A stretch of 64,000 nt of DNA, taken from positions 1-64,000 of IMG/VR virus record IMGVR_UViG_3300037507_004165; one strand, given 5' to 3'. Shown here one piece after another: positions 18,701 to 26,977 of the stretch. The notes beneath the pieces are model-generated. The model did not search any database. It worked only from the letters and a program-made list of their open reading frames with translations, and was not told where the DNA came from. Positions within the stretch are counted from its first letter, which is position 1; every line of letters starts with the position of its first letter. The stretch comes from a virus. The position numbers and the translations under genes were made by a program.

Positions 18701-19768
18701 GACACACTCACAATAGCTGGCGGAACTGGATTGAGCACAGCTGCATCCAATACCGATACAATTACCGTAAGCCTTGATAATACAGCTGTAACTGCTGGTA
18801 ACTACGGATCGGCCAATTCAGTGGCCACATTTACCGTAGACGCCCAAGGCCGTCTAACAGCAGCAAGCGATTCTTCTATCTCCATCCTCGCCTCACAAGT
18901 AAGCGACCTATCATCGAATGCTGTAACATCACTTACTGGTACTGCAAATGAGATTGAGGTTTCAGCTTCAGCTGGAGCAATAACCATTGGTTTACCAGCT
19001 AATGTGACTATTGGTCAAGATTTGACGGTCACAGGAAACCTCACAGTTTCAGGAAATACTACAACCTTGAACACAGAAACATTAGCTGTTGAGGACAACT
19101 TTATAGTATTGAACAGTAATGTGACTGGATCACCAAGTCTTAACGCAGGGCTTACTGTTGAGCGTGGCACTTCAGCAAATTCAGAAATACGCTGGAATGA
19201 AGCCACCGATACATGGCAAATTAGCTCTGATTCAAGCAGTTATTCAAATATAGCTTCTGGGAACTTTGTATCCAACGTAACAGCTGGTACTGGCGTGACC
19301 ATAACCAATGCTGGTGGCGAAGGTGCAAATCCAACATTCGCAATAGGTCAGTCTGTTGGCACTAGTGACTCAGTAACATTTGGTAACACTACAGTTACAA
19401 ATACAATGGCAGCAGGCGCAATAACGCTTGACTCTGGAACTGGCGAACTTAACACTTCAACTCAGGTTGTTTCAGTAAATACGATTACAACAGTTGATAG
19501 CTTTGATAAGACAGCTTACAGAACTGCTAAGTATCTAATACAAGTTACCCAAGGATCCAAGTACACCAGCTCTGAGGTACTCTTAGTTCATGATGGAACA
19601 ACATCATACATGTCAGAGTACGCAGTTATTGAGCTCGGTGCATCTAGAATCCCTCTGGCTGTTTCAACATCAATCTCTTCTGATAACGTTCTCCTCAGAG
19701 TAACTGTCACAGACGCAGCAAGCACAAATGCTACTGTCAAAGTTGCAAGAACATTGATAGCAGTGTAG
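15733..19768 (+). CDS. Large tail fibre protein with +1 frameshift at CGG (about 1,344 residues)
   Basis: ATG 15733 follows an AGAGG box. The first 54 codons (SFSGSIFAVNNTLLLKRSDEANNAPESLLLGELAIN and onward) form the usual fibre attachment start; CGG at 15895 is followed by TAA one codon later, and skipping C15895 joins a 1,290-residue frame. The body has several near-identical ~250-residue repeats (VTAGNYGAANSVATFTVDAQGRLTAA, LTVTGNLTVSGNTTTLNTET, DAGLEVERGTS). The C-terminal ~100 residues (TVDSFDKTAYRTAKYLIQVTQ ... EVLLVHDGTTSYMSEYA) match a common phage fibre C-terminus. Without the shift only a ~56-residue peptide is made, so the shift is essential for a fibre. It is probably a trimeric receptor-binding appendage. 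Confidence 0.82.
15895..15898 (+). other. +1 frameshift site 4, CGGA after ATA
   Basis: The frame reads ATA CGG AGT TAA. Skipping C15895 gives ATA GGA GTT AAT and joins the fibre body (AVI-G-VNLISNVVGTA). A stop lies one codon after the intervening AGT in the unshifted frame. Confidence 0.87.
17319..18740 (+). repeat. Two protein-identical, DNA-divergent repeats in the fibre gene
   Basis: The ~55-residue segment starting AYSNATSYTDNAISNVN and ending GGTGLS occurs at about 17319-17483 and again at about 18572-18736. By eye the protein is identical in both while roughly 30 codons differ, all synonymously. Adjacent segments are also repeated with more divergence. Confidence 0.8.
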
Positions 19769-19833
19769 TATAATAGGGTAGAAATACCTCAACAATTTAA
19801 TAGTTTTTAAAACTAGAGGGACAGTGAACTTTA

Positions 19834-20826
19834 GTGGCAGACAAAGACTTTATAGTTAAAAATGGTTTGGTCGTTGGCGACACGCTGACGATTTCAGGCG
19901 TACAACTAGATCTTTCAAACGCCACCTCTGGTCAAATACTTAAATTTGATGGAACAAAATTTTCTCCGTCTTCTGATGAAACAGAAGGGCAAGCCTCTTC
20001 TTATTCTGCAACAATTGGAGATGGAACAAATTCATCTTATACGTTAAATCACAATTTAAACACAAAAGATGTTATAGTTTCTGTACTTGATTCAACCAGT
20101 TTATATGACAGTATTTTTGTAAGGACAGAAGCAACTAGTTCAAATGCAGTTACTTTGGATTTTTCTGCAACAGTTGAGTCTTCTTCAAGAAGAGTATTTA
20201 TAACTTCAGCTGGAGATTATGAATATTATACTCAAACAATAGGCGATGGATCTAACTCAAATATTGCAGTAAATCACGGACTTGGTTCAAGAGACGTAGC
20301 AGTAACTATAAGAAATGCAGATTCTCCATATGAATTTATCGAGGCTGCCACCTACGCTACTTCACCAAATAAAATAACTCTTGACTTTAGTTCGGCTCCT
20401 TTAGCAAACTCAATTGTAGCTTCTGTTTTTCTTCCGCTTGATGGATATAGTTATTCCAGAATAGTGGGTGATGGTACAACTTCTGTTTTTGAAATAAATC
20501 ATAATTTAAATACAAGAGATATTTCTCTCATTGTAAGAGATACAGAGTCCCCATATGGCTTTGTAAGGCCATATTGGGAGGCAACAACTGCGAATACTGT
20601 TTCAGTCGCATTTGAGGTAGCTCCAGATTCTTTTTCAAAAGAAATAACCGTATTTAAAGGAGTTGGAGGAAAAATCACAGCTCCTTCTTTTAACGATATT
20701 GCTATTGCGGCACCAGCAACATCTTCTTCGGATGGTCAAAAAGGAGACGTGGCCTATGATCAAAATTATTTTTATATTTGCGTAGATGAAAACAGCTGGA
20801 AGAGATTTTCCTTGTCAACTTGGTAA
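19834..20826 (+). CDS. Fibre-like protein with three IGDG modules
   Basis: The 330-residue protein starts ADKDFIVKNGLVVGDTLTISG, a fibre N-terminus. It has three tandem ~75-residue modules of the form YSxTIGDGTNSxYTLNHNLNTKDVxV, then a variable loop and a beta strand ending in a short VxVF-like strand. Single copies of this module are in the 9715 and 15733 fibres. The C-terminus (DGQKGDVAYDQNYFYICVDENSWKRFSLSTW) is a pattern frequent at the end of phage appendage proteins. Start is GTG 19834, preceded by AGAGGG at a slightly long spacing. It sits between a large fibre gene and a glycosyltransferase gene and probably is a short fibre or adaptor. Confidence 0.72.
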   Translation: MADKDFIVKNGLVVGDTLTISGVQLDLSNATSGQILKFDGTKFSPSSDETEGQASSYSATIGDGTNSSYTLNHNLNTKDVIVSVLDSTSLYDSIFVRTEATSSNAVTLDFSATVESSSRRVFITSAGDYEYYTQTIGDGSNSNIAVNHGLGSRDVAVTIRNADSPYEFIEAATYATSPNKITLDFSSAPLANSIVASVFLPLDGYSYSRIVGDGTTSVFEINHNLNTRDISLIVRDTESPYGFVRPYWEATTANTVSVAFEVAPDSFSKEITVFKGVGGKITAPSFNDIAIAAPATSSSDGQKGDVAYDQNYFYICVDENSWKRFSLSTW

Positions 20827-20847
20827 TAATGTGATATAATATAATAT

Positions 20848-21654
20848 ATGTCTATTGAACAACAAGAAATTAATATAACAATTCCAAAAGAAAAACTCCA
20901 AGAATGGAATGTCTTTTTTGGTCTGCCCTGCTATGACTCTCACGTTACTGAGCCATTCATGATGAGCTTTATGCAAGCATGTCTTTACTTTAAAGAAATT
21001 GGATTAAAATACTCAGTATGTACAATATCTGATTCTTTAATTAACCGCGCTAGAAATAATCTGGTAGCAAAATTTATGGGCAATCCAGCATTTACACACT
21101 TTATGTTTATTGATACGGACTTGCAATTTGACAAAGAAGCCATCCTAAAAATGTTATGGCATGACCAGGATGTTATGACAGCATCTTATCCAATTAAGGA
21201 AATTAACTGGGATAGAGTAAAAGAAGGCGCACAAAAAGATCTAGATTCAAAAGATTTAATGGAATATGGAACAAGATATGTAGTTCACCTTACAAAGCCA
21301 GGTGATGTTCAGTTGAACATTGAAAAAGGGGCCGTAGAATGCTACGAAGCTGGAACTGGCTTTATGCTAATTAAACGTGAAGTATTTGAAAAAATGTTTA
21401 AAAAGTATAAAAAACTTAAATACAAGGATGACACTGGTGCTCTGCAGGGCGACGAGCAAGAAAACGGATATGCTCTATTCAACTCTTATGTAGATGATGA
21501 GGGAAGATTCTTGTCAGAAGACTATGGATTCTGTAGATATTGGCAAAAAATGGGTGGAAAAGTATGGGTTGATCCAACCATTAATTTAACCCACTTTGGT
21601 AGAATAAAGTACCAAGGAAAAATGTTAGAATATTTAAAGAGAATAACACAATAG
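20848..21654 (+). CDS. GT-A glycosyltransferase (phage type)
   Basis: The 268-residue protein has the layout of a well-known phage glycosyltransferase group: VFFGLPCYDSHVTEPF near residues 24-40, ISDSLINRARNNLVAKFMG near 58-77, and the DxD-type motif FMFIDTDLQF near 90-99. It ends with a segment SEDYGFCRYWQKMGGKVWVD that resembles the acceptor/base region, and a conserved HFGR near 249. It should transfer a sugar from a nucleotide donor using a metal ion. It lies between fibre genes, so a virion protein or host-surface glycan is a likely substrate. ATG 20848 follows an AT-rich gap without a clear Shine-Dalgarno box. Confidence 0.8.
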   Translation: MSIEQQEINITIPKEKLQEWNVFFGLPCYDSHVTEPFMMSFMQACLYFKEIGLKYSVCTISDSLINRARNNLVAKFMGNPAFTHFMFIDTDLQFDKEAILKMLWHDQDVMTASYPIKEINWDRVKEGAQKDLDSKDLMEYGTRYVVHLTKPGDVQLNIEKGAVECYEAGTGFMLIKREVFEKMFKKYKKLKYKDDTGALQGDEQENGYALFNSYVDDEGRFLSEDYGFCRYWQKMGGKVWVDPTINLTHFGRIKYQGKMLEYLKRITQ

Positions 21655-21671
21655 TTTTTACACAAGTGCAT

Positions 21672-21679
21672 TACTATAT
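21672..21679 (+). promoter_or_regulatory. TACTATAT motif upstream of the 21721 fibre
   Basis: An exact TACTATAT lies in the 66-base gap after the glycosyltransferase gene and ends 42 bases before ATG 21721. An AGGAG box follows just before the start. Confidence 0.33.
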
Positions 21680-21720
21680 TTGAAGTATAAATAAAACAAT
21701 CACTTTTTTACAGGAGAAGT

Positions 21721-23722
21721 ATGGCCCGTTTAAGATTTGAAACAGCACCAGAAATTACAATCAACGACGAGGCTGCAGTATTTAAAGCAGCAAACGGTGC
21801 TAGCGCTCCATTAGTAGAATTTAGAGCAGCCAACGGATCAGTAATGGCTAACATTGCTGCAAACGGCGTGCTTAACGTAACATCAGTAATTGCTTCAGTT
21901 GTGCGGAAACACATCTACAGATTTTGCTACAAGAGCATATGTAGATGAAGTCGCCACAGGAATTAAATCAAAACCAGCAGTAAGAGTAGCAACAACAGCA
22001 AACCTTGCTGGCACATACAATAACGGAACAGATGGCGTTGGTGCAACACTAACAGCTTCTTCAAACGGAGCATTCCCAACAATCGATGGTGTCGGTAGCT
22101 GGGTGCAGAACATGTCTATTCTACTTAAGAATCAAACTACAGCAGCACAAAACGGTAGATACGTTCTTACAACAGTCGGTGACGCATCCAATCCATGGGT
22201 TTTAACCAGGTGTGGTCTTTGTGATCAGGCTAGCGAAATCCCAGGCGCATACATATTCGTTTCTGGTGGAACAGAGAATGCTGGAAGAGGTTATGTCTTA
22301 ACAGTAACTAATCCAGATACATTTACTGTCGGAACAGATTCAATTATCGCAACTCAGTTTAGCGCAACTGGGGCATACGCAGCTGGTCTTGGTTTAACCC
22401 TTCTTGGCAATTCTTTCGCTGTTGGAACAGCAAATACAGCAAGAATTATCGTAAATGATGATAACATTGATCTTGCAACCGTAACACAAACAAATAGCAA
22501 CGGTGCAAACACAGTTAACTTTGTTGCCGCTGTAACAGTCGACAACTTTGGCCGTATAACTGGAACAGAAAAAGCAAATGTTTCATTTGCTGGTTACGCA
22601 ACAATCGAAAGCCCAACATTTACCGGAAACGTAACTATACCAGCCAACGCAAATATTTCTGGCTATGCGCTTTTAGCAAGCCCAACTTTTACAGGCACCC
22701 CAACAGCACCAACAGCAAATGCGGGAACCTCAAATGGACAAATTGCTACAACTCAATATGTAGATACGGCAGTAAGTTCATTGTCAGCAACAGCTGGAAA
22801 TACATATATCGAAAGTTCAATCATAGCCGCAAAGGGCGACCTAATCGTAGGAACAGCTAACGACACAGAGGCAATTCTTAGCGTCGGGACAAACGGATAC
22901 TTCTTAAAGGCCAACAGCTCAGCCGTAACTGGTCTTGAGTGGGCTGCAATTCCAACAATCAACGCCCTTGACGATGTTGGTGACGTAACAATTACAGGCA
23001 ACGCAACAAATCAATATCTTCAGTATAATGGTAGCGCCTGGGTCAATGCATCGATCCCAACAATAAATGCCCTAGATGACGTGGGTGATGTAACCATTAC
23101 ATCAGTTGCCACCAATCACCTATTAGCCTGGAATGGAACAGCCTGGGTAAATACTGGAAACCCAACAGTTCCAGGAAACCTTACTGTAACTGGAAACCTT
23201 ACAGTTCAAGGAAATACTACGACTGTTAATACAGCCGAACTTCATGTTTCAGATAATATTATCGTTTTGAATCATGATGTTACTGGATCCCCAACAGAAA
23301 ACGCTGGTGTTGAAGTTGAGCGCGGTACATCAACAAACGTTCTCATTCGCTGGAATGAAACAGACGATGTCTGGGAGTTCACAAATGACGGAACTACATA
23401 TCAGAGAATTACCAGCGATACAGTAACAAATGCCCAGACAGCCGCATACACACTTGTTTTGGGTGACAGATCAAAGATGGTTGAAATGAACGTAGCTTCA
23501 GGTCATAACCTAACTGTCCCAACAAATTCCAACGTAGCTTTCCCAGTAGGTACAACAATTACAGTTTTACAGACTGGAGCTGGCCAAACTACAATCGCTG
23601 CTCAAGGCGGAGTAACAGTGAATGCAACTCCTGGTCTTAAGTTACGCGCGCAGTGGTCTTCGGCTACGCTTATCAAGAGAGCTACAGATACATGGGTAGC
23701 ACTAGGAGATTTGGCAGCATAA
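21721..23722 (+). CDS. Tail fibre protein with +1 frameshift at CGG (about 666 residues)
   Basis: ATG 21721 follows ACAGGAGAAG. Codons 1-61 (ARLRFETAPEITINDEAAVFKAANGAS onward) run into CGG at 21904; the unshifted frame ends 14 codons later. Skipping C21904 gives VVGNTSTDFATRAYVDEVATGIKSKPAVRVATTANL, a widespread phage fibre block (coiled YVDEV followed by KPAVRVATT), which shows that both halves belong together. The rest has LDDVGDVTI..YNGSAWVN modules, an LTVTGNLTVQGNTTTVNT beta repeat and a C-terminus paralogous to that of the 9715 fibre. A PASTA-like/FFPP gene follows after one base. The annotated frame alone, starting after the shift, would lack the attachment domain. Confidence 0.83.
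21904..21907 (+). other. +1 frameshift site 5, CGGA after GTG
   Basis: The frame reads GTG CGG AAA CAC. Skipping C21904 gives GTG GGA AAC ACA TCT ACA and restores the conserved fibre block STDFATRAYVDEV. Confidence 0.88.
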
Positions 23723-23723
23723 T

Positions 23724-24152
23724 ATGACAACGAATACGCCAGAGCCAGGTAAAGGCAGTAAAAGAAAAAGAGCTAAGCCAACAATCGCTGCTGGTACAGC
23801 TAAAGCCGACGCAAACACAACAATAACAAATGCAGGCTTTACAGTTGGAACGGTTACTGGAGAAAGCACTCAAGTTGCTGCTGACCTAGATAAGGTTAAA
23901 ACTGCTGTAACAGATACTACTGTTACCCCATTGGGAACTGCAATTAACTATACTATTCACAGCCCATTTTTTCCACCTTACTTTCCACCTTACTTTCCGC
24001 CTTACTTTCCGCCGTATTTCCCGCCATTCTTTCCACCGTTCTTCCCACCGTTCTTCCCACCGTTCTTCCCGCCATTTTTCCCACCATTTTTCCCACCGTT
24101 CTTCCCACCATACTTCCCACCGGGATTCGGCGGACCGGTACCAGTCTTCTAA
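23724..24152 (+). CDS. PASTA-like protein with 13 (F/Y)FPP repeats
   Basis: The 142-residue product has a short basic start (GKGSKRKRAKP), a PASTA-like domain at about residues 22-75 (ANTTITNAGFTVGTVTGE, then VTPLGTAINYTIHS) and a C-terminal tail of 13 consecutive (F/Y)FPP units ending PGFGGPVPVF. PASTA domains in other proteins bind cell-wall peptidoglycan, and the stiff aromatic-proline tail could be a rod or tip. It starts one base after the 21721 fibre, parallel to the 9715/13469 pair. The regular PP dipeptides are attractive substrates for the prolyl-hydroxylase-like enzymes encoded next door; that is inference. Its paralogue at 13469 needs a frameshift, this one does not. Confidence 0.78.
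   Translation: MTTNTPEPGKGSKRKRAKPTIAAGTAKADANTTITNAGFTVGTVTGESTQVAADLDKVKTAVTDTTVTPLGTAINYTIHSPFFPPYFPPYFPPYFPPYFPPFFPPFFPPFFPPFFPPFFPPFFPPFFPPYFPPGFGGPVPVF
23967..24122 (+). repeat. 13 x 12-base (F/Y)FPP-coding repeat
   Basis: Exactly 156 bases made of 12-base units coding (F/Y)FPP: order F, Y x4, F x7, Y. Third positions vary among units, mainly in the proline codons, so it is not a perfect DNA repeat. Confidence 0.92.
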
Positions 24153-24181
24153 AGAAAAAGATACTGGTTTAACAGTAAAAG

Positions 24182-24220
24182 TAGACAGGGGTCATAACAA
24201 CCCTGTCTATTTTTATTTTT
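24182..24220. terminator. Terminator between convergent genes
   Basis: A 9-bp stem TAGACAGGG (24182-24190) / CCCTGTCTA (24201-24209) with a 10-base loop is followed by TTTTTATTTTT. It lies between the end of the plus-strand FFPP gene and the end of the minus-strand oxygenase operon; its T tract suits the plus strand best. Confidence 0.75.
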
Positions 24221-24231
24221 ACAATAAATTA

Positions 24232-24840
24232 TTACAGGGATAGATAATCTACAGTAGATTCAGAACCTAGTTCGCCTTTTACAAAAATATTAAAAGCAAT
24301 AACTACTCTTTTTTCAGAAAATACTTTTGGAACTAAATGATATAAATGTGAAGGGAAAATAACTATTTTTCCAATTTCTAGATTTACACGAAAAAGATCA
24401 CTGTTTTCGCTTGCTTGACTTGAAGTTCTTAACTGTATTTGTGGAGTAAATTTTGGTCTTCTAAAAACAGTAAAATCTTCCTCTGAACCAGAAACATAAA
24501 TTATCCCACTAAACAAACTGTTCGGATGATAGTGTTCGTATTGATAACCATTTATCCCAGAAATAGTCACCCATGACTGGGTTATGTATGGTTGCACGTC
24601 AGCAATAGAAAGATCATTTAATATAAAAGTTGACATATGTTCTTCACAATTCTGTTTAAGAAAAGAAAGATTCTTATCATTAAGAACAAACTTATTATTA
24701 CTAAATGCATTGGATTGATAAAAAGTAGAGTCTTTTTCAAAGACTTCAATTGCAGATAATTCTTGGTTCGTAAAACTTCTACCAATATTGGAAATATAAA
24801 TTGGAGTCGGAAAGATATATTTTGTACCATTTTCAGACAT
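24232..24840 (-). CDS. 2OG-Fe(II) oxygenase-like protein (TIGR02466 type)
   Basis: The 202-residue protein starts YIFPTPIYISNIG, a start I associate with the TIGR02466 oxygenase family. It has the double-stranded beta-helix metal site: HYH at 103-105 (YEHYHPNSLFSG), a distal His in FPSHLYHLV (His165 or His168), and Arg178 in EKRVVIAFN for 2-oxoglutarate. The strand SGIIYVSGSEED matches the family core. Known relatives hydroxylate small molecules or peptide residues; the substrate is unknown here. It is the last gene of a four-gene minus-strand operon and overlaps the preceding gene by 8 bases. Confidence 0.75.
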   Translation of the reverse strand: MSENGTKYIFPTPIYISNIGRSFTNQELSAIEVFEKDSTFYQSNAFSNNKFVLNDKNLSFLKQNCEEHMSTFILNDLSIADVQPYITQSWVTISGINGYQYEHYHPNSLFSGIIYVSGSEEDFTVFRRPKFTPQIQLRTSSQASENSDLFRVNLEIGKIVIFPSHLYHLVPKVFSEKRVVIAFNIFVKGELGSESTVDYLSL

Positions 24841-25666
24841 TATCTATACTCCTAAAAAAAGATTCTGAATCAGAATAAGCCCAATATCTATTAAAAATTC
24901 TTTCACCAGAAAGAAATCCGCCCCTTACAGCGTGAATTATAGTGCTCAAATCTATTATAACTAAATCTCCTAAATTCCAATTTAACCAATAATTTTCGTC
25001 GTTGTCAAATTCATTAATTTTATTTTCAAACCATATTTTTATATCTGAAAAAATACTTATATCATTTTTCGATGGACTATTATCATCGTATAAAAGTAGA
25101 GAATCTTTTTCTGATTTAGGAGATAATTTAAGTATTTTTTCTCCGGTATTTCTGTGCACCCCAATTGCTGACCTAGCAAAAATGTTTGGCTTTACAATAA
25201 CTCCATTCACCGTATCATAGGTATTTTTTAGGGAATTAACTATTTTACATTTTGATAAAAAATCGACCCAATCTTTGTCCATTTGTTCTAATATATCTAT
25301 AGAGTTAATAAACCCAGTTTTTCCGCATTCGGAATCGCACACCATCTTCTGCATGTGCCAAGTACTGGCAATTTGTGGATCCGATTTATGGCAATTTTCC
25401 AAATGCCAAGGAATTAAAATTTCCCTAGAAGAACAAAACTTTTCGTTTCTTCCTATTGTAAAATTGTGATCTTCAGCATGAGGATTCGATATATAACCCC
25501 AATTTAATTTACTAGCAAAAGCCTCAGTTATTTGACCTTGTTGGTCGGGCTCCAAATTAATAGTCTTAAAAATAATAACTTTGTATTTCAAAAAAAGATC
25601 TACATATAAATCTATGTTTGAAATTATTTCTTCAAATTTACAATTATATATTTTTTTCAAAACCAT
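24833..25666 (-). CDS. TauD/TfdA-like dioxygenase with HxE-type motif
   Basis: A 277-residue protein with TauD-like layout: an early strand YKVIIFKTINLEPDQQ, the metal motif at IPWHLENCH (His88, Glu90 in place of the usual Asp), a following GKTGFINS strand, and the distal IDLSTIIHAVRGG with His245 and Arg256/Arg260 for 2-oxoglutarate. The family hydroxylates small molecules or free and carrier-bound amino acids. Glu instead of Asp is an accepted but less common ligand, so activity is plausible, not certain. It overlaps the next gene (24232-24840) by 8 bases in the minus-strand operon. Confidence 0.72.
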   Translation of the reverse strand: MVLKKIYNCKFEEIISNIDLYVDLFLKYKVIIFKTINLEPDQQGQITEAFASKLNWGYISNPHAEDHNFTIGRNEKFCSSREILIPWHLENCHKSDPQIASTWHMQKMVCDSECGKTGFINSIDILEQMDKDWVDFLSKCKIVNSLKNTYDTVNGVIVKPNIFARSAIGVHRNTGEKILKLSPKSEKDSLLLYDDNSPSKNDISIFSDIKIWFENKINEFDNDENYWLNWNLGDLVIIDLSTIIHAVRGGFLSGERIFNRYWAYSDSESFFRSIDNV

Positions 25667-25669
25667 ATT

Positions 25670-26290
25670 CTATAATAGTTCAGTTATAGTGTAAAATGAT
25701 GGGGTGGTAAATCTTTCGCCTCTAGTTACCATTTTTACTCCATGCAAATAATTGATATCTCCAGGATGTGCTACAGCAAGTCCTGGTTCAGGTTTTATCT
25801 CAATTTCATGTTGAGGATAATATAATTGTCCACCCTCAAAATCATCATTGTAGTAAATGAGGGAATTAAGGTCATATGTCGGAAACGGATTTGGTGATCC
25901 ATCATTGAGCTGCTTATCAGCATGAGGGCGTTGTTCTAAGCCAGGAAACCATCTTATTATAACTGGAGGACGAACGCTAAGCTTAACCCTAAATTCATCT
26001 TCAAGAAAATATTTCATTTTTAAGATATATTTGTCTATCAAATTATATATATCTAAATTTATTCTAGATAAAATGTCATAGCTGCACTGCCTATTTTGCC
26101 AGTAAGACGCATCGTATGTACAAGTTCCATCTTCAGCGTACTGGTTTTCTCCAGCATCCATCCATTCATTTATTGTTGGAAGAAAGTTTTGAATTTTTTT
26201 TAAATCTTCAAGATCAACAAAATTTTTTAATATCTTTATATTTTTTGGTGAGTTTCCAAAATATCCAGGCTCTATTAAAGACTTTTCCAC
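25670..26290 (-). CDS. Prolyl-4-hydroxylase-like 2OG-Fe(II) oxygenase
   Basis: The 206-residue product has the P4H core in its C-terminal half: HADK (His123, Asp125) after IIRWFPGLEQRP, the strand LNSLIYYNDDFEGGQLYYP, and YLHGVKMVTRGERFTTPSFY with His183 as distal ligand and Arg193 as the probable 2-oxoglutarate anchor. The FEGGQL block is diagnostic of the family. The N-terminal part (ILKNFVDLEDLKKIQNFLP) is the usual leading helix region. Expected reaction: hydroxylation of a peptide residue, often proline, with decarboxylation of 2-oxoglutarate. It is in the minus-strand operon, 6 bases from the next upstream gene. Confidence 0.84.
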   Translation of the reverse strand: MEKSLIEPGYFGNSPKNIKILKNFVDLEDLKKIQNFLPTINEWMDAGENQYAEDGTCTYDASYWQNRQCSYDILSRINLDIYNLIDKYILKMKYFLEDEFRVKLSVRPPVIIRWFPGLEQRPHADKQLNDGSPNPFPTYDLNSLIYYNDDFEGGQLYYPQHEIEIKPEPGLAVAHPGDINYLHGVKMVTRGERFTTPSFYTITELL

Positions 26291-26296
26291 AATTTG

Positions 26297-26944
26297 CTAC
26301 TCCTTTATGGACCAAAAATTAGAAGACATGTATCTTAATCCTGACGTAACTTTTTCTACCCTGTGAGTATATAGTTCATCAGAAGGAAAAATCAGCAACA
26401 TATTTGGTTGAGGTTTTATTTTAATGTTAAGTTTGGTAAAATGTAAGACGCCGCCCTCAAAGTCATTATTATAGTAGTATACAGAGCTGTAGTCTCTTGT
26501 GGGATGGCCAGAAGGGGTCTGCAAATACCTATTCATCCCATCAAAGTGAGTTGGTAAACCATCACCTGGGCTGTAAACAGTAACCCCAACCCCCTCTTCT
26601 TGCCAAACAGATTTATTGTATAAAATAGATATTAACTCAGATACTTTATGTAAAAAGTCATACTTTAATATACCTTCGGTTATTTCTGGAAATGTAAAAG
26701 AAATATTACTAGTAGGAAGAATAACATTTTCTCCTGTAGATGGATCTATTTTAGAGGAAAATTTATAATTGTCATCCTCACCCACAGAGTCATATTTAGT
26801 TACTGGGCACTTGAGCAAATGCTCGTAGAGTTTTTGAAATTTTTCATCATTCAAAAAGCTATTTATCTGATATAATTCTTCGCAGAGATTATTAGCTTTT
26901 AAATCGTGTTGCACTGGTGATGACATAGTGATATAGTATATCAT
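26297..26944 (-). CDS. Prolyl-4-hydroxylase-like 2OG-Fe(II) oxygenase
   Basis: The 215-residue protein shows THFDG (His133, Asp135), SVYYYNNDFEGGVLHF, a PQPNMLLIFPSDELYTHRVEKVTSGLRY block with His194 distal ligand and Arg204. It is the first gene of the four-gene minus-strand operon and is divergent from the 26978 oxygenase, with only 33 bases between. The start is not certain: ATG 26944 and ATG 26926 (MSSPVQHD) are both possible, and neither has a good Shine-Dalgarno box. The substrate is unknown. Confidence 0.84.
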   Translation of the reverse strand: MIYYITMSSPVQHDLKANNLCEELYQINSFLNDEKFQKLYEHLLKCPVTKYDSVGEDDNYKFSSKIDPSTGENVILPTSNISFTFPEITEGILKYDFLHKVSELISILYNKSVWQEEGVGVTVYSPGDGLPTHFDGMNRYLQTPSGHPTRDYSSVYYYNNDFEGGVLHFTKLNIKIKPQPNMLLIFPSDELYTHRVEKVTSGLRYMSSNFWSIKE

Positions 26945-26977
26945 AATGATTTACGGTAAAACTTTTTGAGGTAAAAA

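Noticed and set aside
13707-24122. CRISPR-like arrays in the FFPP tracts
   Set aside because: The periodic DNA is coding tetrapeptide repeats without spacers and lies in frame in appendage genes.
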